Positions 33,481 to 41,642 of a stretch of 64,000 nucleotides of DNA are shown in pieces. Within the stretch, counting starts at the first letter, position 1. Each line of letters opens with the position of its first letter. Source of the DNA: Micromonospora olivasterospora (lineage in GTDB: Bacteria > Actinomycetota > Actinomycetes > Mycobacteriales > Micromonosporaceae); assembly GCF_007830265.1 (NCBI RefSeq), contig NZ_VLKE01000001.1, positions 1,240,001-1,304,000 on the forward strand. The letters run 5' to 3'. Under the pieces are notes generated by a model, which saw only the letters and a list, made by a program, of their open reading frames with translations, did no database searches and had not been told where the DNA came from. Both the position numbers and the translations under genes were made by a program.

Positions 33481-33906
33481 ATGAAGCGGCTCTGGACACC
33501 GGCGTGGATCGCCCGCCACGTGGCCATGGTCGTGCTGGTGGTGGGGTTTCTCGGCCTCGGCTGGTGGCAGGTCAGCCGGGCCGCCGACGGCAACACGCTG
33601 AGCTGGGGCTACGCCGTGGAGTGGCCGGTCTTCGCCGCGTTCGTGTGCTACGTCTGGTGGCGTGAGCTGCGCCACGCCCTGCGGCCCCCGGCCGCCGACG
33701 AGGCGACCCCCGCCGCGGGCGAAGCCGAGGCCGCCGCGACCGCGCCGTCCCCCGCGGCCCCCCCAGGGGTACGTCGACCGGTGCGGGTCCGGGTGCCGGC
33801 GGCGCCGGCGGACGACGCCGAGGACGCCGACCTGGCCGCCTACAACCGCTACCTGCGATGGTTGAACGCCAACCCGGGCGCCCGGCCCGGTGACTACCCC
33901 GGTTGA
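33481..33906 (+). CDS. Two-TM membrane protein with disordered tail
   Basis: A 141-residue protein: TM1 (about 13-31, [19 protein letters not shown]), a short loop ([18 protein letters not shown]), TM2 (about 48-63, [14 protein letters not shown]), then an Ala/Pro/Glu-rich cytoplasmic tail and a short final helix ([14 protein letters not shown]). [10 protein letters not shown] recalls SURF1-linked proteins in actinobacteria. It directly precedes a DUF3817 gene, a pairing also known in other actinomycetes. The role is unknown. Confidence 0.75.
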   Translation: MKRLWTPAWIARHVAMVVLVVGFLGLGWWQVSRAADGNTLSWGYAVEWPVFAAFVCYVWWRELRHALRPPAADEATPAAGEAEAAATAPSPAAPPGVRRPVRVRVPAAPADDAEDADLAAYNRYLRWLNANPGARPGDYPG

Positions 33907-33959
33907 CGCCGGGTTCGCGACTACCCCGGCCGACGCCGGGCTCGGAAGGACGGACGACG

Positions 33960-34286
33960 GTGGGCGGAGCCCTTACCCGGTACCGCGTGATCGCCTGGAT
34001 CGTGGGCGTGGCGCTGGCCGTGCTGGTCCTGATCGGCATGCCGCTGAAGTACGGCTTCGACCGGCCGACCGTGGTCGCGGTCGTCGGCACGGCGCACGGC
34101 TGGCTCTACATGCTCTACCTGGCCGCGACGTTCGACCTGTCCCGCCGCGCGGACTGGCCGCTCAAGCGGATGCTGCTGGTGATGCTCGCCGGCACCGTGC
34201 CCTTCGTCTCCTTCTACGCCGAGCGGAAGGTCAGCCGCTGGGCCGCCCCGGAGCGGGCCCGCACCCCGGAGCCGGTCGCCGGCTGA
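33960..34286 (+). CDS. DUF3817 integral membrane protein
   Basis: A 108-residue protein with three membrane segments: VIAWIVGVALAVLVLIGMPLKY, VVGTAHGWLYMLYLAATFDL and MLLVMLAGTVPFVSFYAERKV. The VGTAHGWLYMLYL and GTVPFVSFYAER patterns are the DUF3817 signature. The GTG at 33960 behind GGAAGGA was chosen; a frame-compatible start at 33903 would add a hydrophilic extension. It forms a pair with the preceding two-TM gene. Confidence 0.85.
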   Translation: MGGALTRYRVIAWIVGVALAVLVLIGMPLKYGFDRPTVVAVVGTAHGWLYMLYLAATFDLSRRADWPLKRMLLVMLAGTVPFVSFYAERKVSRWAAPERARTPEPVAG

Positions 34287-34358
34287 GCGACCGGCTGGAG
34301 GGCGGGGTCGGCCCGCGCGCCGAGGTCGCCGGGCTGGCCGCCCGGTCGACCGGGTGGG

Positions 34359-34883
34359 TCAGCGGTCCGGGCGCCAGAGGTCGGCGGCGGGCGGGTCGCC
34401 CCAGCCGCCGTACCGCAGGCCCTCCCGGGCCCGCCGCACGGCGCGGCTGACCTGCCCGAACTGGCGCTCGTCGTCGCTGCTGAACAGCAGCACCTCCACG
34501 CCGCGGTACCAGCCCCACAGCTCGTACGGGGGCGGGCGCCAGCGGTCGCCGAGCGCGGCGAGCAGCACGGGCAGCAGGACCACCACCCCGAGGGCCAGGT
34601 ACGCCCGGGCGGTGAGCCGTTCCAGGCCGCCGATGAAGCCGAGCACCACCCCGATGCCGGCGATCACGGTGGCGGTCGCCGCCACGGCCCGGACGGCGAG
34701 CCGGTCGTGCGGCCCGCGGGTGGTGTGCAGGTGGGTGATGTCGGCGACCTGCCAGGTGGTGCTGCCGACGGTGAACCGGTCCGCCGTGACGAGAATGCCG
34801 GGCCGGGAGTAGAGCAGGATCGGGGGCACTGGGGTCACCCTCGGTGACCGGGGCGGGCGGGTAGCGGAGCCATTTCTGGTCAT
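34359..34883 (-). CDS. DUF6232-like membrane protein
   Basis: A 174-residue protein starting at an ATG behind GGAGGCAGCC. The N-terminal part has strands (ILLYSRPGILVTADRFTVGSTTWQVADITHL) as in the DUF6232 family, followed by two hydrophobic helices (VAATATVIAGIGVVLGFIGG, LALGVVVLLPVLLAALG) and a soluble tail with EVLLFSSDDERQFGQVSRAVRRAREG. This resembles the YcxB/DUF6232 PH-like layout. Function is unknown. Confidence 0.72.
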   Translation of the reverse strand: MTRNGSATRPPRSPRVTPVPPILLYSRPGILVTADRFTVGSTTWQVADITHLHTTRGPHDRLAVRAVAATATVIAGIGVVLGFIGGLERLTARAYLALGVVVLLPVLLAALGDRWRPPPYELWGWYRGVEVLLFSSDDERQFGQVSRAVRRAREGLRYGGWGDPPAADLWRPDR

Positions 34884-35378
34884 GGCTGCCTCCGACGGCT
34901 GAGGCGCCGGGCGCGGTCCCCGTGGGTGCCCATCGACGCCGACGGGATTCCCGGCTTTCACGTTCATTCTCTTGCCGTCGCGCCAGCCCAGGCGTGCATT
35001 TTGCAGCGCGTGGCGGCCCTCGGCGGCGCCGGCCGGCGCCCGCAAACCACCGCCAATTCCGGCTTATCACGCTATCGCACCCGGTGCCCCGGCAGCATCC
35101 GCCCAGAACGACGAAAGCGGCCGATCGCCCGTCTCGGCGCATCCCACCCAGCCACGGTCACAGCCGCACCAGTGGTCGACTACCGAACGTGACAGCCACT
35201 CGCGAAACATCCGGTCGGTTCCACCTCTTTCGTCCCTGCTTCACCTGCGGGTCACTCCCGTCCCGGGATAGGTTGGGCGGGCCGGAACCGGCCGAGCGCT
35301 GTCCACCCGGGCAGCCCCGGTGCCGGTGCCGTCGCGGCGAGCGTCGCCCGGCGGGCCGTGGAGAGGAGCCCTCCGCCC
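34884..35378. other. Long non-coding region before the NlpC/P60 gene
   Basis: About 495 bases between divergent genes with no gene I can support. I looked for the c-di-AMP (ydaO) riboswitch often found before actinobacterial cell-wall hydrolases and did not find its conserved segments. A weak promoter-like TTCACC...GATAGGTT lies near 35240-35275. Confidence 0.5.
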
Positions 35379-36350
35379 TTGTCGTGTGTCAGGAATCTGC
35401 TGCGCGCCTTGGTGGCGGCCGGCGTCTCGGCCGTGCTGGTCGCCCCGGCGTCGGTGGCTCGAGCCGAGCCGTCGCCCGCCGAGCTGACGCGGCGGATCGA
35501 GAAGTCCTCGACCGAGCTGGAACGGGTCGTCGAGTCCTACAACAAGCTCACCGAGGACATGAAGGCGAACAAGTCCGCCGCGGCGGCGCTGGCGGCCCGG
35601 CTCGGGCCGCTGGAGCAACAGGCCGCGCGGAGCCGGGCGGACGTCGGCCAGATCGCCGTCACGGCGTACAAGACGGGCCGGTTGGAGGCCGCCAACGCGC
35701 TGCTCGGTCCGGGCGATCCCGGCACCCTGCTGGACCGGCTGGGCACCCTCGACCAGCTCACCCGGCAGCGCCAGGAGCGCATCGCCGGCTTCACCGAGAG
35801 CCAGCGCCGGCTGGTCGACCAGAAGACCCGGCTCGACACGACGCTGGCCAGGCAGGCCGCACAGGCGCGGCAGCTCGCCGCCACCCGGCAGCGGATCGAG
35901 AAGGACCTGGCCGAGCTGTACAAGATGCGCCGGGAGGCGTACGGGCGGGCCACGGAGCCGCCCGCCCCGCGGGCGCGGTCGGGCGGGGACGCGCCCGCCG
36001 TCTCGGGTCGGGCCGGAGCTGCGGTCCGGTACGCGTACGGCGCCCTCGGCAAGCCGTACGTCTGGGCCGCGGAGGGCCCCAACGGCTACGACTGTTCCGG
36101 CCTCACCCTGGCCGCCTGGCGGGCCGCCGGCAAGTCGCTGCCGCACAACGCCCGCATGCAGTGGGGCGCGGTCAGCCACATCAGCCGCAGCCAACTGCGC
36201 CCGGGCGACCTCGTCTTCTACAGCAACCTCGGGCACGTCGCGCTCTACGTCGGCGGCGGGCAGGTGATCCACGCCCCGACCTTCGGCCGGAACGTGGAGA
36301 AGCGGGACGTCGATCTGATGAGACCGTACGGGTACGGCCGGGTCCGCTGA
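35379..36350 (+). CDS. Secreted NlpC/P60 cell-wall hydrolase with coiled coil
   Basis: A 323-residue RipA/Cwl-type peptidoglycan endopeptidase from the TTG behind GAGAGGAG (an in-frame GTG at 35358 is possible). Signal peptide 1-29 (RALVAAGVSAVLVAPASVARA). Residues about 32-185 form a coiled coil (ELTRRIEKSSTELERVVESYNKL...), as in autoinhibited RipA-like enzymes. The NlpC/P60 domain (about 210-323) has C239 (YDCSGL), H286 (GHVALYV) and H298 (IHAP). It is predicted to cut D-Glu-meso-DAP stem peptides outside the cell. It converges on the sigma-factor gene across a 20-bp hairpin. Confidence 0.92.
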   Translation: MSCVRNLLRALVAAGVSAVLVAPASVARAEPSPAELTRRIEKSSTELERVVESYNKLTEDMKANKSAAAALAARLGPLEQQAARSRADVGQIAVTAYKTGRLEAANALLGPGDPGTLLDRLGTLDQLTRQRQERIAGFTESQRRLVDQKTRLDTTLARQAAQARQLAATRQRIEKDLAELYKMRREAYGRATEPPAPRARSGGDAPAVSGRAGAAVRYAYGALGKPYVWAAEGPNGYDCSGLTLAAWRAAGKSLPHNARMQWGAVSHISRSQLRPGDLVFYSNLGHVALYVGGGQVIHAPTFGRNVEKRDVDLMRPYGYGRVR

Positions 36351-36362
36351 CGGGCCCCGGGC

Positions 36363-36411
36363 ACGGCGAACGGCCGGCGTCCCCTGTCGGAGGACGCCGG
36401 CCGTTCGCCGT
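36363..36411. terminator. Perfect 20-bp bidirectional terminator
   Basis: ACGGCGAACGGCCGGCGTCC (36363-36382) and its exact complement (36392-36411) flank a 9-base loop between the convergent NlpC/P60 and sigma-factor genes. There is no strong U-run. Confidence 0.88.
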
Positions 36412-36452
36412 CATTGTCGCCGGGCCGGGCTGCTCGCAGCCCTGCCGCCGGC

Positions 36453-37454
36453 TCAGGCGGCCTGGAGCCCCTCGGCCCGGGCCAGCTCGCGCAGCCGGCC
36501 CAGCGCCTGGATCTCCAGCTGCCGGATCCGCTCCCGCGACAGCGAGAAGCGCGAGGCGACCTCGGTCAGCGAGTGCTCCCGCCCGTCCTCGAGGCCGTAC
36601 CGGGCCCGCATGATGCCGGCCGACCGGTCGTCGAGGTGGTTGAGCAGGCCCTCGATGCGCTGCCGCTCCAGCCCGGTGAGGACGATGTCCTCGGGCGACG
36701 GGGCGTCGCTGTCGGCGACCAGGTCGCCGAGGTTGGTGTCGCCGTCGTCGCCGACCGGGGTGTCCAGCGACACCGTGTCCTGCGACCAGCGGACCAGCTC
36801 GTTGACCCGTTCGACGGTGACGCCCAGAGCCGCCGCGATCTGCTCCGGCTCCGGGTCGCTGCCCAGCTCGCGGGTGAGCTGACGGGCCATGTTGCGCATC
36901 CGGTTGACGTCCTCGACCAGGTGCACGGGCAGCCGCACCGTGCGCTCCTGCTGGGCGATCGCCCGGCTGATCGCCTGCCGGATCCACCAGGTCGCGTAGG
37001 TGGAGAACTTGAAGCCCCGCTCGTAGTCGAACTTCTCGACCGCCCGGACCAGGCCGGTGTTGCCCTCCTGGATCAGGTCGAGCATGGGCATCCCCGAGCG
37101 CACGTAGCGCCGGGCGATGGAGACGACCAGGCGCAGGTTGGCGCGGATGAAGAGGTCCTTCGCCCGCTCCCCCTCGGCGACCAGCCGCTCCAGTTCCTCC
37201 CGCTCGACGCCGGCGGGAACGCGGCCGGTGTCGAGCAGGTGCTCGGCGTAGAGGCCCGCCTCGATCGTCTTGGAGAGGTCGACCTCGGTGGCGGCGTCCA
37301 GCAGCGGCGTCCGGGAGATCTCGTGAAGGTAGACTCCGACCAGGTCGCGCTCCTCGGCCACCTCGTCGGTTCGCATGCCGATGTTCTTGTCCACGTTGCC
37401 CACGGTCCCCTCGCTCGCGCCGGTTGCCCGGTTCCTTGCCATCCCCACGTCCAT
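36453..37454 (-). CDS. Group 1/2 sigma-70 RNA polymerase sigma factor (SigB/HrdB-like)
   Basis: A 333-residue principal-like sigma factor. Region 1.2 (DLVGVYLHEISRTPLLDA), region 2 (NLRLVVSIARRY, MLDLIQEGNTGLVRAVEKFDYERGFKFSTYATWWIRQ as consecutive segments), region 3 (RTVRLPVHLVEDVNRM) and region 4 (LTEVASRFSLSRERIRQLEIQALGRLR) are all present. It lacks the long region 1.1 of the main vegetative factor, so it is likely a non-essential group 2 factor akin to SigB/HrdD. The ATG follows GGGGGAGGG. A region of about 500 bp without genes lies upstream, ending in two GTGAC palindromes. Confidence 0.92.
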   Translation of the reverse strand: MDVGMARNRATGASEGTVGNVDKNIGMRTDEVAEERDLVGVYLHEISRTPLLDAATEVDLSKTIEAGLYAEHLLDTGRVPAGVEREELERLVAEGERAKDLFIRANLRLVVSIARRYVRSGMPMLDLIQEGNTGLVRAVEKFDYERGFKFSTYATWWIRQAISRAIAQQERTVRLPVHLVEDVNRMRNMARQLTRELGSDPEPEQIAAALGVTVERVNELVRWSQDTVSLDTPVGDDGDTNLGDLVADSDAPSPEDIVLTGLERQRIEGLLNHLDDRSAGIMRARYGLEDGREHSLTEVASRFSLSRERIRQLEIQALGRLRELARAEGLQAA

Positions 37455-37839
37455 CAGCCCTCCCCCGTAACTTCCGCTGTGCCCTCCGGTGCTGACCTGA
37501 CACCTGCACAACAGATGAGACGCGTCGGGGATTCCATGTCGTGAGTCGAAAGTGTCACGAATGCCTGAGTACTAGCTGAGAGCCCGGTCCATGTTTGCTG
37601 TCAGCAGCCGTCGGGTGGCTCGGCGCTGGGCACCACGAACGGGTCGGCGGATCGACGCCCCCCAGGCATGGCACCACCGCCGACCCGGGCGGCGCAGCGA
37701 CCCGCGTCACCGCCGGACTGCGATCCCTGTCACCAGCAAACACGCGCCGGCGGACCGGTGGGTTCATTCATGGATACGGAATACCCTCGCCCCGGTTGAA
37801 CAATCCGCACCGGCCGCGCAGTCCCGTCCCGCCCACATC

Positions 37840-37880
37840 GTGACCAGGGTCACCGTACGCGAGGCGTGACAGCCGTCACG
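37840..37880. promoter_or_regulatory. Two GTGAC/GTCAC palindromes, 25 bp apart
   Basis: GTGACC-AG-GGTCAC (37840-37853) and CGTGAC-AGCC-GTCACG (37865-37880) sit in the long upstream region of the sigma-factor gene, close to the murQ stop. They recall the half-sites of CRP/FNR-type regulators (TGTGA/TCACA), but the owner is unknown. The remainder of 37455-37957 shows no gene I can support. Confidence 0.5.
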
Positions 37881-37957
37881 GATGCACCCGGTGGGCGGCG
37901 CTGGACGGCCCCGGCCGGCGTACGAAGCTCCGCCGGGGCGGCCCCGCGGAGCCGGGG

Positions 37958-38944
37958 TCAGGGGGTGGGCAGGGCGGAGGGCGCCGCCGGTCCGGGGGCG
38001 AGCAGGGCGAGGGCGCCGCGCACGTGGTCGGCGGAGCGGGCCAGGGCGACCCTGGCCGCCGGGACACCGGCGCCGGAGACGAGCGAGACGAGGGCGGTCT
38101 TCAGGTCGCCGTCGGCCTCCTGCAGGGCGCTCCGGCAGGCCTCCTCGGCGCAGCCGGTGGCCTCCATCAGAATCGAGATCATCCGGCCACGGAGCTTCGC
38201 GTTCGTGGCCACCACGTCGATCATGAGGTTCGAGTAGACCCGGCCGAGGCGCACCATCACGGCGGTGGAGAACGTGTTGAGCACCAGCTTCTGCGCGGTG
38301 CCCGCCTTCATCCGGGTCGACCCGGTCACGACCTCGGGCCCGGTGTCCACGCCGATGAAGACGTCCACCGACGACGCGGCCTCCGCCTCCGGGTTGGCGC
38401 ACAGCAGCACCGTCGAGGCGCCCTGGGCCCGGGACCCGGCGAGCGCCCCGAGAACGTACGGCGTGCGCCCGCTCGCGGCCAGACCGACCACCAGGTCGCC
38501 CTCCCGGACGCAGTCGGCCGCCTCGGCCGCGCCGCCCCGTTCGTCGTCCTCGGCGTCCTCGACGGCCCGCCACATCGCGTCCGGGCCGCCGGCGAGATGG
38601 GCGCAGAACCAGTGCCGGGGGGAGTTGAAGGTGGGGGCCAGTTCGGCGGCGTCCAGCACGCCGAGCCGGCCGGAGGTGCCGGCGCCGAAGTAGTGCACCC
38701 GGCTCCCGCCGCGCAGCGCGGCGACCGCGAGGTCGACGGTGGCGGCGATCTCGTCGAGGACGGCCGCGACGGCGGCGGGCACCCGCCGGTCCGCCTCGTT
38801 GATCACGGTGAGCACGTCCCGGGTCGACATCAGGTCGAGGTCGGCGCTGAGCGGGTTGCGCCGCTCGGTGGGCGCGCCCACGCGCACGACCGGGCGGGCC
38901 GGCGTGGCGGCCATCTCGCCGGGCTCCACCCGGTTGGCGGTCAT
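37958..38944 (-). CDS. murQ: N-acetylmuramic acid 6-phosphate etherase
   Basis: A 328-residue SIS-domain etherase that splits MurNAc 6-phosphate into GlcNAc 6-phosphate and D-lactate for cell-wall recycling. Signatures: PTERRNPLSADLDLMS (start), VHYFGAGTSGRLGVLDAAELAPTF, WRAVEDAEDDE, VVGLAASGRTPYV, TGSTRMKAGTAQKLVLN and KLRGRM. The length fits the family. The ATG overlaps the stop of the RpiR-type regulator by 4 bases, so they form an operon controlled by the palindrome at 39858-39874. Confidence 0.95.
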   Translation of the reverse strand: MTANRVEPGEMAATPARPVVRVGAPTERRNPLSADLDLMSTRDVLTVINEADRRVPAAVAAVLDEIAATVDLAVAALRGGSRVHYFGAGTSGRLGVLDAAELAPTFNSPRHWFCAHLAGGPDAMWRAVEDAEDDERGGAAEAADCVREGDLVVGLAASGRTPYVLGALAGSRAQGASTVLLCANPEAEAASSVDVFIGVDTGPEVVTGSTRMKAGTAQKLVLNTFSTAVMVRLGRVYSNLMIDVVATNAKLRGRMISILMEATGCAEEACRSALQEADGDLKTALVSLVSGAGVPAARVALARSADHVRGALALLAPGPAAPSALPTP

Positions 38945-39855
38945 GCCCGCCTCCGGCCGGCGCCGACCCGGTGGGTCTGGACCGCCTCGGCGGTCGCCTC
39001 CAACGCCCGGCGGGCCCGGGCGCGGTTGCGGGCGGCCACCCCGACGAAGAGGCAGTCGACGACAGTGAGCTGGGCGAGGCGGCTGGCCATCGCGCCGGAG
39101 CGGTAGGTGGTCTCGCGGGCGGCTGTGGTGAGCACGAAGTCGGCGACCTCCGTGATCGGTGACCTGGGGAAGTTGGTCAGCGCCACCGTCACGGCGCCCC
39201 GGGACCGGGCCTGCTCCAGCACCTCGATCACGTCCGACGTGGTGCCGGTGTGCGAGATGCCCACCGCGACGTCGCCCCGGCCGAGCAGGGCCGCCGAGGT
39301 GAGCGCGGTGTGCACGTCGGGGAAGTAGAAGGCCGTGCGGCCGATCCGGTGCAGCTTCTGCTGGAAGTCGGAGGCGACGAAGCCGCTCGCGCCCGCGCCG
39401 TACACGTCGATCCGGCCGGCGCCGACGATCGCCTCCACGACCTGCTCGCAGACCGCCGGGTCCAACTGCTCCGCCGTCTCCTCGACGGCGCGGGCGTCGT
39501 TGAACGCGATGGTCGCGATGATCTGGGCCAGGTCGGCTCCGGGCGGGATGTCGCCGCCGACCACCCGGGCGTCGGGCGGCTCGACCCGGCGGGCGGCCTC
39601 GGCGGCGAGCCGGATGCGCAGCTGGGGATAGCCGTCCATGCCGACGGAGCGGCAGAACCGGATGACTGTCGCCTCCGAGGTCTCGGCGGCGGTGGCGAGG
39701 TCGGTGATCGTGCGCCGGGCGGCGTCCGCCGGATCGGCGACGACCAGGCGGGCCACCCGCTGCTCGGCGGGCGACAGCGAGGGGAGCAGGCCACTGATGT
39801 GGACGATCAGTCCACCGGGCTCGTGACTCGCAGAAATCTTCGCACTCTTCGCCAC
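38941..39855 (-). CDS. MurR/RpiR-family transcriptional regulator
   Basis: A 304-residue regulator: an N-terminal HTH_6 domain (SLSPAEQRVARLVVADPADAARRTITDLATAAETSEATVIRF split as AEQRVARLVVADP and TDLATAAETSEATVIRFCRS) and a C-terminal SIS sugar-phosphate domain (IDVYGAGASGFVASDFQQKL, AVGISHTGTTSDVIEV). By its position before murQ it probably senses MurNAc 6-phosphate. A palindrome overlaps its own ribosome-binding region, 3 bases before the GTG start, giving a clear route for autoregulation. Confidence 0.92.
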   Translation of the reverse strand: MAKSAKISASHEPGGLIVHISGLLPSLSPAEQRVARLVVADPADAARRTITDLATAAETSEATVIRFCRSVGMDGYPQLRIRLAAEAARRVEPPDARVVGGDIPPGADLAQIIATIAFNDARAVEETAEQLDPAVCEQVVEAIVGAGRIDVYGAGASGFVASDFQQKLHRIGRTAFYFPDVHTALTSAALLGRGDVAVGISHTGTTSDVIEVLEQARSRGAVTVALTNFPRSPITEVADFVLTTAARETTYRSGAMASRLAQLTVVDCLFVGVAARNRARARRALEATAEAVQTHRVGAGRRRA

Positions 39856-39857
39856 GG

Positions 39858-39874
39858 ATGAAACTTACTTTCAT
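39858..39874. promoter_or_regulatory. Probable MurR/RpiR operator ATGAAA-N5-TTTCAT
   Basis: ATGAAACTTACTTTCAT, a 6+6 palindrome with 5-base spacer immediately upstream of the regulator's GTG. RpiR-type regulators commonly bind TGAAA/TTTCA half-sites. Its position would block both promoter clearance and the ribosome site. Confidence 0.7.
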
Positions 39875-40071
39875 GAGGCGTGAGCGTCAACCACGTCTCC
39901 GCGTATCGGGAAAAAGTACTCCGGCTGTTCACAATCGTCGTGGGAAGAGTGCCATTTTCGCAGCGTCCGCCGCCTCCCCCGGCGGGCCCGGTCCCTCTGC
40001 CGGACGGCGCTGGCGACGCGCCGTCCGGACGGGGTCCCCGCGCCGTACGACGGCCCGCTAACTTGTCGGGC

Positions 40072-40764
40072 ATGGCGGATCGCAGTGTGCTGGTCACCGG
40101 AGGCACCGGCGGGCTGGGCGGGGCGGTCACCGCCGCGTTCCTGGCGGCGGGATGGCGGGTGGTCGTACCGGCGCGGGAGGGGCCGAGCCCGGCGGAGCCG
40201 GCGCGGCCGGGCGTGGTCCGGCTGGCCGCGGACCTGCTGGACCCGGCCGACGCCGCACGGGCCGTGGAGGTCGCGGCCGGAGAGCCCACCGCGCCGCTGC
40301 GCGCGGTGGTCAACCTCGTCGGCGGGTACGCCAGCGGCGGGCTGGTGCACGAGACCCCGGTCGAGGAGTTCGAGCGGATGCTGACGCTCAACCTGCGGCC
40401 GACGTACCTGGTCACCTCGGCCGCCCTGCCGCGGCTGGTCGCGGCCGGCGGCGGCGCGGTGGTCTGCGTCTCCGCCCGGGCGGCGCTGGCGCCGTTTCCC
40501 GGCGCGGCCGGGTACGTGACGGCCAAGGCCGCCGTGCTCGCCTTCGCCAACGCGGTCGCGGTGGAGTACCGGCAGCGGGGCGTGCGCTGCAACACGGTGC
40601 TGCCCAGCGTGATCGACACCCCCACCAACCGGGCCGCCCAGCCGGCCGCCGACCACGGCCGCTGGGTCTCCCCCGCCGAGATCGCGCCGGTGGTCCGCTT
40701 CCTGGCCAGCGACGAGTCCGCGCCGACCAGCGGCGCGAGCGTCCCGGTCTACGGGCGGGCCTGA
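40072..40764 (+). CDS. Short-chain dehydrogenase/reductase
   Basis: A 230-residue classical SDR. Cofactor motif TGGTGGLGGAV, NLVGGYASGG (the NNAG-like strand), catalytic Ser in CVSARAAL, then YVTAKAAV giving Y-x-x-x-K, and the usual VLPSVIDTPTN after it. The acidic/basic pattern after strand 2 (WRVVVPAREG) suggests NADP preference. The substrate is unknown. The ATG was chosen at the start of the Rossmann motif. Its stop overlaps slightly with the convergent kinase. Confidence 0.88.
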   Translation: MADRSVLVTGGTGGLGGAVTAAFLAAGWRVVVPAREGPSPAEPARPGVVRLAADLLDPADAARAVEVAAGEPTAPLRAVVNLVGGYASGGLVHETPVEEFERMLTLNLRPTYLVTSAALPRLVAAGGGAVVCVSARAALAPFPGAAGYVTAKAAVLAFANAVAVEYRQRGVRCNTVLPSVIDTPTNRAAQPAADHGRWVSPAEIAPVVRFLASDESAPTSGASVPVYGRA

Positions 40765-41485
40765 GCCCACGCCAGCCACCTGCGCGGCGCCGGAGCCGCC
40801 GGGTCGGCCCGGCGCTCCCCGCGGCCGGCCCGCCGACCGGGGAGGCGTCCTCGGCCGGCAGCCACTCGGCCAGGTGGGCCTGGATCTGCCGGGACACCTC
40901 CTCTGGCGACCGGCCGGCGTCCACCACGACGAAGGTCGGGTACTCGGGCAGGGTGCGGTACGCCGTGTCCGCGGCCGCCAGCCAACCCATGGTCTCGTGG
41001 TCCTCACCGCGCCGCTCGATGCGCCGGTACGCCTCGGCTGGGTCGACGGTGAGCAGGAAGGTCACCTGCGGGGGCGGGAAGACCCGGTAGCCGGCGCGGG
41101 CCAGCCGTTCCCAGCGCTGCCCCCCGTGGGCGCGGATGCTGGCGTACTGGCAGGCCGAGTAGCGGTCCATGACGGCCGTCCGGCCGGTCATCACGCAGCT
41201 CAGCAGCGCCGCCGCGATGGCCAGCCAGCGCAGCACGGACTCCACGGCGAGCAGGCCCCGCCGGCCGACCAGCCGCTCGGCGTCCGGGCGGCCGAGCCGC
41301 TGCGCGAGCCGGCCCAGCCAGCGCCGCCCCCCGGCGTTGCGGTGATAGGTGGCGGGCCGGCCCGCGGCGGTGAGCGCGTCGGCGAGCCGGTGCGCCTGGG
41401 TGGTCTTGCCCGAACCGTCGATGCCGATCAGGGCGACGGCGCGCAGTCGGGCCCCACCGCGCCGCACCCCCAGTGACCTGGCCAC
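40749..41485 (-). CDS. Thymidylate-kinase-like protein, probable frameshift near its end
   Basis: A P-loop kinase: GTG start, then VALIGIDGSGKTTQAHRLADAL (Walker A GIDGSGKTT), DRYSACQYASIRAHGG (DRY/H motif), LLTVDPAEAYRRIERRGEDHE (lid and LID-like arginines). As sequenced, the frame misses any stop after about residue 235 and runs antisense through the dehydrogenase to 40412 (357 residues). In a shifted frame it would read RRWLAWAQARP and stop at 40749, a natural length of about 245. I infer a 1-2 base indel in the GC run near 40780. The family is dTMP kinase-like; the actual nucleotide is unproven. Confidence 0.7.
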
Positions 41486-41569
41486 CCTTGACAGGCTATC
41501 GGAGCCGCGCTCACCTCCGGCGGTTTGTCCCGGTCCGACCCCGTGCGTCCCCGACCGGGCCGCGGCAAG

Positions 41570-41595
41570 GTGTGGGCGACAGGCATGCCGGGTAC
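41570..41595 (+). promoter_or_regulatory. Sigma-B/SigF-type promoter candidate
   Basis: GTGT (41570-41573), 16 bases, GGGTAC (41590-41595): fits the Streptomyces sigma-B consensus GNNT-N14-16-GGGTAC. It lies about 48 bases before the first gene of the nucleotidyltransferase-BON-phosphoesterase cluster. Confidence 0.5.
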
Positions 41596-41642
41596 GCAAT
41601 TTGAATCCGCCTGTCCACCCTGACGACCGACGGGAGAACCAG

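Noticed and set aside
34884-35378. c-di-AMP (ydaO) riboswitch before the NlpC/P60 gene
   Set aside because: None of the conserved motif blocks of that riboswitch could be recognised.
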